NCBI GenBank assembly: GCA_949285135.1
Contig: CASDXO010000013.1
Span: 62,001 to 126,000, forward strand
Direction: 5' to 3'
Source: an uncultured Phascolarctobacterium sp.
GTDB taxonomy: Bacteria > Bacillota > Negativicutes > Acidaminococcales > Acidaminococcaceae
Length of the DNA: 64,000 nucleotides
Positions 8,239 through 17,201 of this stretch are shown piece after piece. A program made the position numbers and the translations under genes. How positions within the stretch are numbered: the stretch's first letter is position 1; each line of letters begins with the position of its first letter. The notes beneath the pieces are model-generated. The model was not told the DNA's origin. It saw nothing but the letters and a program-made list of their open reading frames with translations, and made no database searches.

Positions 8239-8556
8239 CTTAGTCAGTCTCCTTATTATTAAATAAACTATATCATAGACAACGGAAAAAATGAACTGCA
8301 GGACAAATGTTTTTGTACAGAAATTCCTGCTGACTCAAAGAATTTTCAAAAATATTTTACAATATAGAAGAAAATGCAAAAATCTATGTATCAAAAGTAA
8401 CAAAAAGTTCACTCAAGGGGAGTTACAAAAAAATAAAATTTTAGTATAATAGATTTTAGAAAAATAAATTTACTTTTCTGTAAATCGGCGCTGATTTGTT
8501 ACTGTAAAGTATCTGCAGTATTTTATTATTATGATTTGTTTATACAGGAGTTAGAT
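8239..8556. other. 318-base intergenic region without a supported gene
   Basis: AT-rich spacer between the divergent lipoprotein and radical SAM genes. TATAAT at 8445-8450, with a weak TTACAA 16 bases upstream, may be the promoter of the radical SAM gene. Short inverted repeats near 8467-8500 (TTTAC/GTAAA and AAATC/GATTT) could form small hairpins. Nothing else is supportable. Confidence 0.5.
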
Positions 8557-9456
8557 ATGTTTTTTGATACCTACGATACACCGGTTTTCAGACCGCCCAG
8601 TGAGGCGCGCAGTTTTATTTTAAGAGTGACACGCGGATGTGCTCATAATAAATGTACCTATTGTAATATGTACAGGGGAGTACCCTTTCAGATTTTGACT
8701 GACGAAAAAATTTCACGGCAGATCGCTCTTGCTGTTATGTATGGCAAGGAATCTGTCCGCCGCGTTTTTCTGGCTGATGGTGATGCTTTGGTGTTGCCTA
8801 CGGCTAAATTGCTGAAGATTTTGCAGGCGCTGCGGGAAAATTTCCCGAAGCTGCAGCGAGTAGCGTCCTATGCTGCGCCTAAAGATATTTTGCGTAAGAG
8901 TGAAGAAGAGCTGCGACAGCTGAAAGCTGCCGGACTGCAGCTGCTTTATTACGGTATGGAGACCGGTGACGATATTACGCTGAAAGCGGTTAATAAGGGA
9001 GTGAATGCGGCTGAAGCGATTGAGGCCGGCAGACGCGTAACTGCCAGTGGCATGAAGCTGTCCATGATGGTAATTTTAGGACTGGCAGGCAAAGAAGGTT
9101 CTCAGCGTCATGCGCTGGAAACTGCTAAAGCTATCAATATTATCCAGCCTGCGATGCTGAGTGCATTATGTCTGATGTTGTACAGAGGCAGCGAGTTGCT
9201 GGATCAGTTTGAAAATGGTCAGTTTGATCCGCTGTCACCGCAAGGGCTGATGGAAGAATTGCATCTGATGATGCAGCATATTGATTTGCCGCAGGATAAG
9301 CACTGTTTGTTCCGCAGCAACCATGTTTCCAACTATGTACAGCTGGCAGGAACGCTGCCGAAGGATAAAGATAGGCTGCTGCAGGAAATTTCCTATAGTG
9401 CCCGTCAGCTGGGCAAATTAAAAAGCTGGGATGTGTACAATAATACCCGTTATTGA
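8557..9456 (+). CDS. Radical SAM protein with a CX4CX2C cluster motif
   Basis: A 299-aa protein. The cluster motif is GCAHNKCTYCNMYRGVPF, giving Cys spacing CX4CX2C rather than the common CX3CX2C. This spacing recurs in a family of B12-domain-free Fe-S oxidoreductases (COG1032-like). Downstream, GMETGDD and MVILGLAG fit the SAM-binding barrel. No auxiliary cysteine cluster or known substrate domain was found. I took ATG 8557 because AGGAG lies six bases ahead; the in-frame start at 8536 lacks a site. It is followed within 23 bases by a cell-wall hydrolase, so cotranscription is possible, though the functions look unrelated. The reaction is unknown. Confidence 0.75.
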   Translation: MFFDTYDTPVFRPPSEARSFILRVTRGCAHNKCTYCNMYRGVPFQILTDEKISRQIALAVMYGKESVRRVFLADGDALVLPTAKLLKILQALRENFPKLQRVASYAAPKDILRKSEEELRQLKAAGLQLLYYGMETGDDITLKAVNKGVNAAEAIEAGRRVTASGMKLSMMVILGLAGKEGSQRHALETAKAINIIQPAMLSALCLMLYRGSELLDQFENGQFDPLSPQGLMEELHLMMQHIDLPQDKHCLFRSNHVSNYVQLAGTLPKDKDRLLQEISYSARQLGKLKSWDVYNNTRY

Positions 9457-9479
9457 TTTTTTACAGGAAGGTGATTGCT

Positions 9480-10160
9480 TTGCTGAAAAAGTGGCTGACA
9501 TTAATATCTGTTTTGAGCATACTTGTTTTGCCTCTGTCTGCAGATGCAAAAACCTATACCAGGGGAGATCATGACTGGAAGATAAAGGTAGCGCAGCAGA
9601 AGCTACAGACTTTAGGCTATTTGCAGGAAAAGCCCAGCGGTGACCTGACCGCTGCTACCGAAGAAGGTCTGAAAAAATTTCAGAAGAGCAATAAACTGAA
9701 AGCTAATGGTAAACTGGATGATAAAACCTATCAGAAGCTGAACTGGGCTGCCTTTACCCGAGAGGGGATTCAGAAGGTAAAAGGCAAGGATATAGTCAGG
9801 ACGGCGGCAAAATTCAAGGGCGTGCCTTATAAATTCGGCGGTACGACACCCAAAGGTTTTGACTGTTCAGGCTATGTGCAGTATGTGTTTAAAAAGCAGC
9901 ATGCAGATCTGCCGCGCAGTGCCGATGTACAGGTACTGGAAGGAATTTTTGTGCTGCAGAAGGATCTGAAGCCGGGCGATCTGGTTTTCTTTTCCACTTA
10001 TGCTCCCGGGGCTTCTCATGTGGGAATTTATGCCGGCAGCGGCAAGTTCTGGAGTGCTTCTACTTCTAAAGGCGTAGTGCTGTCATCTTTGCAAGACAGC
10101 TACTGGAAATCCAGGTACTATGGTGCGCGCCGGGTTTTGATAGAAAATGGCGAAGTATAA
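9480..10160 (+). CDS. Secreted NlpC/P60 cell-wall hydrolase with peptidoglycan-binding domain
   Basis: A 226-aa exported protein. A signal peptide (LLKKWLTLISVLSILVLPLSADA) is followed by a PG_binding_1 repeat (about residues 33-90: QQKLQTLGYL...TEEGLKKFQ). A C-terminal NlpC/P60 domain has C129 in FDCSGY and H180 in SHVGIY. Such enzymes cut D-Glu-diaminopimelate bonds of stem peptides. The third polar active-site residue, usually the His of an IHASSSKGV-like segment, is S192 here (GKFWSASTSKGV). The start is TTG 9480, placed about seven bases after AGGAAGGTG; GTG 9471 is an alternative. Confidence 0.82.
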   Translation: MLKKWLTLISVLSILVLPLSADAKTYTRGDHDWKIKVAQQKLQTLGYLQEKPSGDLTAATEEGLKKFQKSNKLKANGKLDDKTYQKLNWAAFTREGIQKVKGKDIVRTAAKFKGVPYKFGGTTPKGFDCSGYVQYVFKKQHADLPRSADVQVLEGIFVLQKDLKPGDLVFFSTYAPGASHVGIYAGSGKFWSASTSKGVVLSSLQDSYWKSRYYGARRVLIENGEV

Positions 10161-10205
10161 TTAAGATATGATGAAAAGCATGGTCATTCAAGGAGGGTTT
10201 TATTT

Positions 10206-12089
10206 ATGATTCGCGAACGGCGTAATAAGGAAAAGCTTGCTTCCTATTACAAAAAATTTATGGAAGAAGGGATTATCGATCCTAACGTACATCCCTGGGT
10301 AGCCGAGTCCTGGCAGCGCTGCCGGGCAATGAACCTGCCCCATGAAACAATGCCGAAAATCAATAAGCTCAGCAGAGAGGAAATCATTGAACATCAGAAG
10401 ACTCACGAGTTTATTGTAAAATATGTTGACGGTCTCTATGAGCAGAGCAAACAGCATTTTAATATTCATAATCTGAGCATGCTCCTGATAGACGAGGGAG
10501 GTTATGTAATTAAAAATTATGCTCTGCCTTTCTTTCAGCGTGTTATTGAAGATATTCAAGGTATGCGTGTACTGGAAGAGGATGTGGGAACTTCCAGCAT
10601 CAGTATTGCCCGTGAGCACAATGTACCGTTTCTTATGTTTGGACCGGAAATGTGGATTAAAGACAGCCATTCCGGTGATGCCTGCAGTGCGCCTATCTAT
10701 GTAAACGGTAAAATCAGGTATATTATTTCTTTCTTCTCACTGGATCAGAATGATTTACCTTATGATTTGCTGCTCAGTCTGCTGATGACCATGAAATATT
10801 CCATTGAGCAGCACCTGTCCATGCTGGAAAGCTGGAGCATTAACCAGATTATGATGGAACAGCTGCCTATTTCCGTTTACTGGATTGGTAAAAATGCCAA
10901 AATTAAATATTGCAATGAAAATGGCAGGAAACGTTTAGACGGTAAGGAAGAACTGGAAGATGTTTTCCTGAATTACGAACATATACCCATCAAAAAAGCT
11001 TTGCAGGGCGTTCCTACCTACAGACGTGAAATCACCTGGATAACTCAGGATCGTACTTATGAAGATATTACGACTGTTATGCCTATCAAGGTAGGCAGCG
11101 AAGTGGAAAGTGCGCTGGTATTGTCCATGTCCATTGAGGATTTGAAAACTACTATTGCTCATGCTACAGGCTACAGCTCTCGCTACAGTCTGTACAGCAT
11201 GGTGGGCGAAACCAGTGAATTTCTGGCGCTGCAACATAAAGCTACCCGTGTGGCACGTACAGACCACAATATCTTGCTGCAGGGCGAGCCCGGTACTGGC
11301 AAACAGCGTCTGGCTCACGGCATTCACCAGGCCAGCTCCCGTGCTGCCGCTCCTTTGATTGTTGTTAAGTGCTCCAATGCGCCGTTGGAAGAGCTGGAAG
11401 AAGAATTTTTCGGTCATATGGACGGTGACCAGCCGCTGGCTGGTAAGCTGGAGCTTTCACTTGGCGGTACCCTGTTCCTGGACGAAGTGGAAAAACTGCC
11501 TGTAGAAATGGGCGATAAGCTGGCTGATGCGCTTACTCATGGTATTGTCAACAAGAAAACAGGTATTACCAAAAAATTCAATGTTCGCGTAATCGCAGCC
11601 TGCGATTCTAATTTGAAGCGTCTGGCTGATAAGGGCTTGTTCTCCCGCAAGCTGTATGAACTGGTGCTTGATACAACTATGCGCGTGCCGCCGCTGCGTG
11701 AACGTGTTAAGGATATTGAGGTTATTGCTACCCATATTCTGGCAGAGATGTCAGCTCAGCATAATCTGCCGCCGAAAAAGCTGTCGCCTGAAGCAGTTGG
11801 TCTGCTGCTGAGCTGCAGCTGGCCAGGTAATATCAAGCAGCTGCAGGGCGTTATTGAGCAGGCGTTCTTCCACACTCCCGGCAGTATTATTGAAGCGGAA
11901 AATATCAAGCTGCCCGGTGACCGTACGCTGGAAAAATCATGGAAATATGATAAAGAATCCTTTATTGCGGCGTGGAAATCTGCCGGCGGCAATATCAGCA
12001 AATTAGCAAATATGCTGGATGTAAGCCGTGTAACCCTGTACCGTTATTTGAAAAAATATGGCCTGGGGCCGAAACATAAAGAAGACTGA
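10206..12089 (+). CDS. AcoR/sigma-54-activator-like regulator with a degenerate GAFTGA loop
   Basis: A 627-aa protein. A GAF-like sensor region covers about residues 60-210 and a PAS-like region about 215-305. A central AAA+ domain has Walker A GEPGTGK (360-366), Walker B GGTLFLDEVE and the arginine-finger segment VPPLRERVKDIE. A Fis-type helix-turn-helix lies at the C-terminus (GGNISKLANMLDVSRVTLYRYL). The layout matches AcoR/DhaR activators. The sigma-54 contact loop, normally GAFTGA, reads FGHMDGDQPLAGKLE here (from residue 402), so direct sigma-54 remodelling is doubtful. It may act on sigma-70 promoters, as TyrR does. No dehydrogenase or diol operon is adjacent, so the target and ligand are unknown. 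Confidence 0.82.
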   Translation: MIRERRNKEKLASYYKKFMEEGIIDPNVHPWVAESWQRCRAMNLPHETMPKINKLSREEIIEHQKTHEFIVKYVDGLYEQSKQHFNIHNLSMLLIDEGGYVIKNYALPFFQRVIEDIQGMRVLEEDVGTSSISIAREHNVPFLMFGPEMWIKDSHSGDACSAPIYVNGKIRYIISFFSLDQNDLPYDLLLSLLMTMKYSIEQHLSMLESWSINQIMMEQLPISVYWIGKNAKIKYCNENGRKRLDGKEELEDVFLNYEHIPIKKALQGVPTYRREITWITQDRTYEDITTVMPIKVGSEVESALVLSMSIEDLKTTIAHATGYSSRYSLYSMVGETSEFLALQHKATRVARTDHNILLQGEPGTGKQRLAHGIHQASSRAAAPLIVVKCSNAPLEELEEEFFGHMDGDQPLAGKLELSLGGTLFLDEVEKLPVEMGDKLADALTHGIVNKKTGITKKFNVRVIAACDSNLKRLADKGLFSRKLYELVLDTTMRVPPLRERVKDIEVIATHILAEMSAQHNLPPKKLSPEAVGLLLSCSWPGNIKQLQGVIEQAFFHTPGSIIEAENIKLPGDRTLEKSWKYDKESFIAAWKSAGGNISKLANMLDVSRVTLYRYLKKYGLGPKHKED

Positions 12090-12096
12090 GTTATTT

Positions 12097-12134
12097 AAAA
12101 CTGCTGTAAACGTTTTGTTTACAGCAGTTTTTTT
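12097..12134 (+). terminator. Intrinsic terminator after the AcoR-like gene
   Basis: A perfect 15-bp stem (AAAACTGCTGTAAAC and complement) with loop GTTTT is followed by a T-run. Confidence 0.88.
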
Positions 12135-12196
12135 ATCAGCAGTTGTAAAGAAAATGTTGCATAATCTTTAAAAATATTTTTTGACATTAGAAAAAT

Positions 12197-12225
12197 TTGA
12201 CGAATAATCTGTTCCGTTTTACAAT
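12197..12225 (+). promoter_or_regulatory. Promoter of the M23-trmB-ftsW-pbp unit
   Basis: TTGACG, 17-base spacer, TACAAT. A second -35-like TTGACA lies at 12181-12186. The M23 start follows 51 bases after the -10 box. Confidence 0.6.
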
Positions 12226-12276
12226 AAAAAGGATTGATTAAAATTATTTTAAAGAAATATTGTAGGAGCGCATTGC

Positions 12277-13233
12277 ATGACGACAGAAAAAGTGAAGGAG
12301 TTTTACAGAAAAATTAACGAATTATGGCGTAAAAACCATTATTTTACCTTTTGGTTTATACCCGGTAACGGACAGAATATCGCTAAAAAGAATATTGAGA
12401 AGAAACGGCTTAAATATGTTTTGTCCAGTATGGCTGCGGCAGGTGTATTATTTATGATTAGTTTTGGTGTTATGGCGCATATAGCCTACCAAAGCTATGT
12501 GCAGCAGCAGGAACTCAGGGAGTTTCAGCAGACAAAGCAGCAGCAGGAGCAAAAGCTGCAGGAGCTGGCGGCCATGGCGGAAAAGAATCAGAAAGAGCTC
12601 GCATATCTGGATAGCCTGGAAAAACAGCTGCGGCAGCAAATGGAAAAAAGCGGTGCGCAGTTGCCGCCTAAGGATGAGCAGGTAGCTTACGGTGGTAAAG
12701 GCGGCCCTATGGACGGCAAGCAGATATCCCAGCTAAATGTGATTTTGGAGCAGGAAAAAAATCTGCAGGCAGAGATGCAGGCTCAGAAAAAGAATATGGA
12801 AGGGCTGCTTGATGCAATAAGAAATGAAAATTATCGCCGGGAATTTACACCAGACTTATGGCCTACGGACAGTTATGATATTACTTCCAGTTTTGGCGGC
12901 AGAGTAAATCCTTTTGATAATTACAGTTCTGACTGGCATCCAGGTATTGATATAGCCAATAATTACGGGGCACCAGTATACGCCAGTGCTTCCGGTGTTG
13001 TAGCAAGTGCTGGCTGGTATGGAGGCTACGGCCGTTATATTAAGATTGAGCACGATTATGGCTATGAGACTGCTTATGGGCATCTGAGCAGTATAGCTGT
13101 CAGGTCCGGTGAGTATGTAGAAAAGGGACAGCTGATCGGACGTGTCGGCAGCAGTGGGTACAGTACAGGTCCGCACCTTCATTTTGAGGTGATTAAGTAC
13201 GGTGAACAGGTTAATCCGTCACAGGTAATATAG
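12277..13233 (+). CDS. Membrane-anchored M23 (LytM) family peptidase, second copy
   Basis: A 318-aa paralogue of the gene at 901. A transmembrane helix lies near residues 48-68 and a Gln/Glu-rich coiled coil at about 75-185. The LytM domain has H221 and D225 (WHPGIDIA) and H300 and H302 (GPHLHFE) intact. A zinc-dependent peptidoglycan endopeptidase or an amidase-activating factor is expected at the outer face of the inner membrane. It heads a row with trmB, ftsW and a class B PBP, which suggests a septal role. AGGAG precedes ATG 12277 by eight bases. Confidence 0.85.
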   Translation: MTTEKVKEFYRKINELWRKNHYFTFWFIPGNGQNIAKKNIEKKRLKYVLSSMAAAGVLFMISFGVMAHIAYQSYVQQQELREFQQTKQQQEQKLQELAAMAEKNQKELAYLDSLEKQLRQQMEKSGAQLPPKDEQVAYGGKGGPMDGKQISQLNVILEQEKNLQAEMQAQKKNMEGLLDAIRNENYRREFTPDLWPTDSYDITSSFGGRVNPFDNYSSDWHPGIDIANNYGAPVYASASGVVASAGWYGGYGRYIKIEHDYGYETAYGHLSSIAVRSGEYVEKGQLIGRVGSSGYSTGPHLHFEVIKYGEQVNPSQVI

Positions 13234-13248
13234 GAATGAGAGGGCATT

Positions 13249-13887
13249 ATGCGTTTAAGAAAAAAACCATGGATTGAAGAAGCAATCAAAGAGCTGCAGG
13301 GGGAATATGTTTATATGCACGATCTGGAAAAATTTAAAGGGCATTGGCAGGAGCTGTTTCCCGGTAAAAAGCTGTGTCTTGAGATAGGATGCGGTAAAGG
13401 CCGTTTTACTATTGGGATGGCGGAGCTTAATCCTGATAAGGCTTTTATTGGTGTTGAAACCCAGCAGGATGTGGCCTATTACCCTGCCCGCGCAGCTAAG
13501 GATAAGCAGCTTGACAATGTCAGGATTATCTGTGCTAATGCAGAAAATCTTACTGACTGGTTTGAGCCGGGAGAAATCAAAGAACTGTATCTTAATTTCA
13601 GTGATCCGTGGCCTAAAGCGCGTCATGCCAAAAGAAGACTGACGCATCGTAATTTCCTGGAAAAATACAGGCAATTGCTGGGTAAAGGCGGGCATTTGCG
13701 CTTTAAAACGGATAATCGTGGCCTTTTTGATTTTTCGGTGGAAGAATTTAAAGAATTTGGACTCGAAATAATTGCGTTAAGCTATGATTTGCACCATTCT
13801 GAATATGACAATCCTGTCCAGACGGAGTATGAACAAAAATTCAGTGCTCTGGGCACGCCTATCAATTTCTGTGAGGTTGTATTTTAG
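13249..13887 (+). CDS. trmB: tRNA (guanine-N7-)-methyltransferase
   Basis: A 212-aa class I SAM methyltransferase that makes m7G46 in tRNA. Motif I is LEIGCGKGRFTI and the SAM-binding acidic segment is IGVETQQD. The TrmB-specific block LNFSDPWPKARHAKRRLTHRNFL and the C-terminal TEYEQKF segment are complete. It lies 15 bases after the M23 gene and 24 before ftsW, apparently cotranscribed. Length is normal for the family. Confidence 0.95.
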   Translation: MRLRKKPWIEEAIKELQGEYVYMHDLEKFKGHWQELFPGKKLCLEIGCGKGRFTIGMAELNPDKAFIGVETQQDVAYYPARAAKDKQLDNVRIICANAENLTDWFEPGEIKELYLNFSDPWPKARHAKRRLTHRNFLEKYRQLLGKGGHLRFKTDNRGLFDFSVEEFKEFGLEIIALSYDLHHSEYDNPVQTEYEQKFSALGTPINFCEVVF

Positions 13888-13911
13888 GTCTGCGTAAGCA
13901 AAAGGAAGAAA

Positions 13912-15078
13912 ATGTTTGCATTACTTAATAATCCTAAGAAATTAATATATTTTCTGGTAGTAATACTGATAAGTATCGGTGCGATAAATGTACTGAGCGC
14001 CAGTTATCTGGAAAATGGTTATGCCTATTTTATCAGGCATTTCATTTACGGTGCTATTGGCTTTACTGTCATGCATCTTATCAGTCGTCAGGATTACCAT
14101 GTTTTTTTGCGGAAAAATTTTCTGCAGTTAGCCTATGTGGGAGTACTGGGGCTGCTGATACTGGTAGATGCCATAGGTGCGGTTAATAAAGGTGCACAGC
14201 GCTGGCTTTATCTGGGACCTTTTTCAGTACAGCCGTCAGAGTTTGCCAAGCTGATAGTAATTATGCTGTCATCGAAAATACTTGGTAATATGCTGTATAA
14301 AGGTGAATATATCAGTCTGATCAGCGGCAAAGGCAGCAGAGGCTTTCTGGCAGCAGTAATTTTGTCGGCACTGGTGTATATGCAGCCTGATCTGGGGACG
14401 GCAGCCATTATCTTTGCGCTGATGCTGTGCGTTTATATTGTGGCCGGACTTTCCTATAAAGAAATATTCACCATCCTCGGCGTAGGTATGGCAGGAGCGG
14501 TACTTTTTACACTTTCTACTCCTTACCGCCTGGAACGCATCAAGGTATGGTTTGACCCCTGGCTTGATGAAGTCGGCGCAGGCTATCAGATGGTGCTGTC
14601 GCTGCTGACTATAGGCAGCGGCGGTCTTGTAGGTGCCGACTGGGGGCAGGGCAGCGGTAAGTATCTGTATCTGCCGGAATCACATACGGACTTTGCTTTT
14701 GCTGTTTTCTGTCAGGAAAACGGTTTTATTGGTGCGGCTGTGTTGATAGCACTTTTCCTGCTTTTAGGGTGTGCTTTTCTGAAAATTGCCATTAGCACCA
14801 GAGATAAACGCGGTTTTCTGCTGGTAACGGGAGTAAGTTTCCTGATAGTAGGTCAGGCTATTGCCAATATGGCCATGGTCTGCGGCATTTTTCCCGTTAT
14901 CGGTGTCCCGTTGGTTTTTATCAGTTATGGCGGTACTTCGATGATTGTTTCCATGGCAGGTATCGGGCTGGCGTTATCTGTCTATAATGAAGAAATGAAG
15001 CAGCGCCTGCAGCAGGAAACAGAGCAGCTGTCGCCGCAGACAAGACGGTATGATTTGCGCGTAGTAGGCAGGAGGTAG
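13912..15078 (+). CDS. ftsW: FtsW/RodA/SpoVE-family peptidoglycan glycosyltransferase
   Basis: A 388-aa SEDS protein with about ten membrane helices. It polymerises lipid II together with its class B PBP partner. The family signatures are present: GAQRWLYLGPFSVQPSEFAKL, YQMVLSLLTIGSGGLVGADWGQGSGKYLYLPESHTDFAFAV (split by loops; the catalytic-type Asp lies in HTDFAF), and PLVFISYGGTSMI. The immediately following class B PBP (7-base gap) is the expected partner, so FtsW is preferred to RodA. The loop residue before NGFIG is Gln where many homologues have Glu. Confidence 0.88.
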   Translation: MFALLNNPKKLIYFLVVILISIGAINVLSASYLENGYAYFIRHFIYGAIGFTVMHLISRQDYHVFLRKNFLQLAYVGVLGLLILVDAIGAVNKGAQRWLYLGPFSVQPSEFAKLIVIMLSSKILGNMLYKGEYISLISGKGSRGFLAAVILSALVYMQPDLGTAAIIFALMLCVYIVAGLSYKEIFTILGVGMAGAVLFTLSTPYRLERIKVWFDPWLDEVGAGYQMVLSLLTIGSGGLVGADWGQGSGKYLYLPESHTDFAFAVFCQENGFIGAAVLIALFLLLGCAFLKIAISTRDKRGFLLVTGVSFLIVGQAIANMAMVCGIFPVIGVPLVFISYGGTSMIVSMAGIGLALSVYNEEMKQRLQQETEQLSPQTRRYDLRVVGRR

Positions 15079-15084
15079 CGGCTG

Positions 15085-17100
15085 ATGAGCAAACGTTTTA
15101 AAGTAAATACGGCCGGACGTTACGTTGTACTCTGCCTGGTAGTATGTATTCTTGCAGTTATGGTTATTGGGCGGCTGGGCTGGCTGCAGCTGGTTAAAGC
15201 GCAGGAACTGTCGCAGAAGGCGGCAGATAAACTGACTGCCAGCGGCATGCAGAAAAATCCGCGCGGCAAGATTGTTGACCGTAACGGAGAAGAACTGGCC
15301 GTCAGCATTATGACGGGTACGCTTTATGCTGATCCGCTTGCCATGGAAGATTCTGAAGATGACAGAAAGAATAAACCGGGACGTGATGTGCGCAAACTAA
15401 GCGCTGAGCTGCTGGCTCCCGTATTGAAAATGGATGCAGCGGAATTATACAGGGATTTTAACGAACAGCTGCATTTTATCTATATTAAAAGAGCCATGGA
15501 GCCGAGAGAATATGAAGCTGTGCAGAAAATTATCAAAGATAATAAACTGCCGGGGCTGCATTTTCTGAAAGAAAGTAAACGGTACTATACCAAGCAGCAC
15601 GCCGCAGCACAGGTCATCGGCTTTGTCGGTACCGATGACAAGGGGTTAAGCGGTATCGAACTGCAGCTTGATTCGGTACTGCAGGGGAAAGAAACAAAAT
15701 ATAAAGCTTTTTACGATTTGGCTGGTAAGCGTATTTTAGGCAGCGAGTACGAAAAGGGAGAACAGAAAAGCAACCTTTCTACTGTTTATCTGACTCTTGA
15801 CAGCAAGATGCAATATGTGCTGGAAGATGCCATGGATGATGCGATTAAACGTACTAAAGCCAAAGGGGCTGCTGCTATCATCATGGATCCTTATACGGGT
15901 GAAATACTTGGTATGGCCAGCCGCCCTACTTTTGACCCCAATACTTTTTATAAATTTGCACCCAGCAGCTGGAGCAATAAGGCTGTTTCCATGATTTATG
16001 AACCTGGTTCCGTCTTCAAGCCTATTGTAGGCTGTATGGGACTGACAGAGGGAGTTATTACTCCTGAAACGCTGATTCAGGATAACGGCAGCATCAAGAT
16101 TGCAGACCGTATTATTCATAACTGGGACGGAGAAGGCATGGGGCTTGTGCCCTTTACCGAGGTCATTAAGTTTTCTATCAATACGGGCATGGTGCAGCTG
16201 GGGATGAAGTTAGGTGCTGAACGCCTTATTGATTATAGTAAGAAATTCGGTTTCGGCAAACCTACAGGCATTGATCTGCCAGGCGAGGAGTCAGGTATTC
16301 TTTACCGTGCGGAGGATATGTATGAGCCGGATATTGCTACCATGTCCATCGGACAGGGTATTGCCGTAACACCGCTGCAGATGCTGCGTGCAATCTGCGC
16401 TATTGCCAACGGCGGCGAACTGCTGCAACCGTATATTGTGAAAAAGGTTGTGGATGCAGACGGTAATACGGTAAGTGAAGGTCAGAAAAAAATTGTCAGT
16501 CGTGTACTGACGGAACAAGTTGCGGCCCAGATGCGCGGTATGATGGAAAAAGTTGTCAGTGAGGGCGGCGGCAAACCTGCTGCTATTCGCGGGTACCGTA
16601 TTGCAGGCAAGACAGGTACGGCAGAAAAGCTTGCCGAAGGGGGCGGTTATGCAGCAGGTGAATATATTGCATCCTTTGTTGGTTTTGTACCTGCCGATAA
16701 GCCTAAATATGCCATGCTGGTAATGCTTGATACGCCGCAGGGGGCGTTCTATGGTTCGCAGGTGTCTGCACCTATTTTCCGTGATACGCTGCAGCAGATA
16801 CTGGTTGCCAAAGGCATCCAGCCTGTAAGCAGCGAAGGACTGCCGTCTTTCAGCGAGATGAATGCGCAGCAGAATGCGGTGGAAAAAGCGCCTCAGAAAA
16901 TGCCGGAGCTGCAGCTGCTGCCAGGCGGCAAAGTGAAGCTGCCGGACTTTTCAGGTATTAATATGCGTAAGGCAGCTGAACTGCTGCAGTATGGCAAATT
17001 AAGACTGCAGCCTTATGGCAGCGGCATTGCTTATCAGCAGAAGCCTGCTGCCGGTACGGAGGTTGAGGAAGGAACGGTTGTGGAAATCTGGTTTAAATAG
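15085..17100 (+). CDS. Class B penicillin-binding protein (FtsI/SpoVD type) with a C-terminal PASTA domain
   Basis: A 671-aa transpeptidase. One N-terminal membrane anchor (about residues 10-32) is followed by a pedestal/dimerisation region (about 55-215), then the transpeptidase domain. The active-site set is complete: S309-x-x-K312 (SVFK), S364-I-N366 and K509-T-G511. A single PASTA domain ends the protein (from about residue 615, VKLPDFSGINMRKAAELL), as in SpoVD and PBP2x-like proteins. It crosslinks septal peptidoglycan with the FtsW encoded just upstream. Confidence 0.92.
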   Translation: MSKRFKVNTAGRYVVLCLVVCILAVMVIGRLGWLQLVKAQELSQKAADKLTASGMQKNPRGKIVDRNGEELAVSIMTGTLYADPLAMEDSEDDRKNKPGRDVRKLSAELLAPVLKMDAAELYRDFNEQLHFIYIKRAMEPREYEAVQKIIKDNKLPGLHFLKESKRYYTKQHAAAQVIGFVGTDDKGLSGIELQLDSVLQGKETKYKAFYDLAGKRILGSEYEKGEQKSNLSTVYLTLDSKMQYVLEDAMDDAIKRTKAKGAAAIIMDPYTGEILGMASRPTFDPNTFYKFAPSSWSNKAVSMIYEPGSVFKPIVGCMGLTEGVITPETLIQDNGSIKIADRIIHNWDGEGMGLVPFTEVIKFSINTGMVQLGMKLGAERLIDYSKKFGFGKPTGIDLPGEESGILYRAEDMYEPDIATMSIGQGIAVTPLQMLRAICAIANGGELLQPYIVKKVVDADGNTVSEGQKKIVSRVLTEQVAAQMRGMMEKVVSEGGGKPAAIRGYRIAGKTGTAEKLAEGGGYAAGEYIASFVGFVPADKPKYAMLVMLDTPQGAFYGSQVSAPIFRDTLQQILVAKGIQPVSSEGLPSFSEMNAQQNAVEKAPQKMPELQLLPGGKVKLPDFSGINMRKAAELLQYGKLRLQPYGSGIAYQQKPAAGTEVEEGTVVEIWFK

Positions 17101-17201
17101 GCAAATAGTTTACTGCAGCGGCAGGAAAAAGCTGTCAATATACAGAAGTAATAATAATTACGTTTGTATTTTTAAGAAGATATTTGGAGGAGGGCTTGAA
17201 T

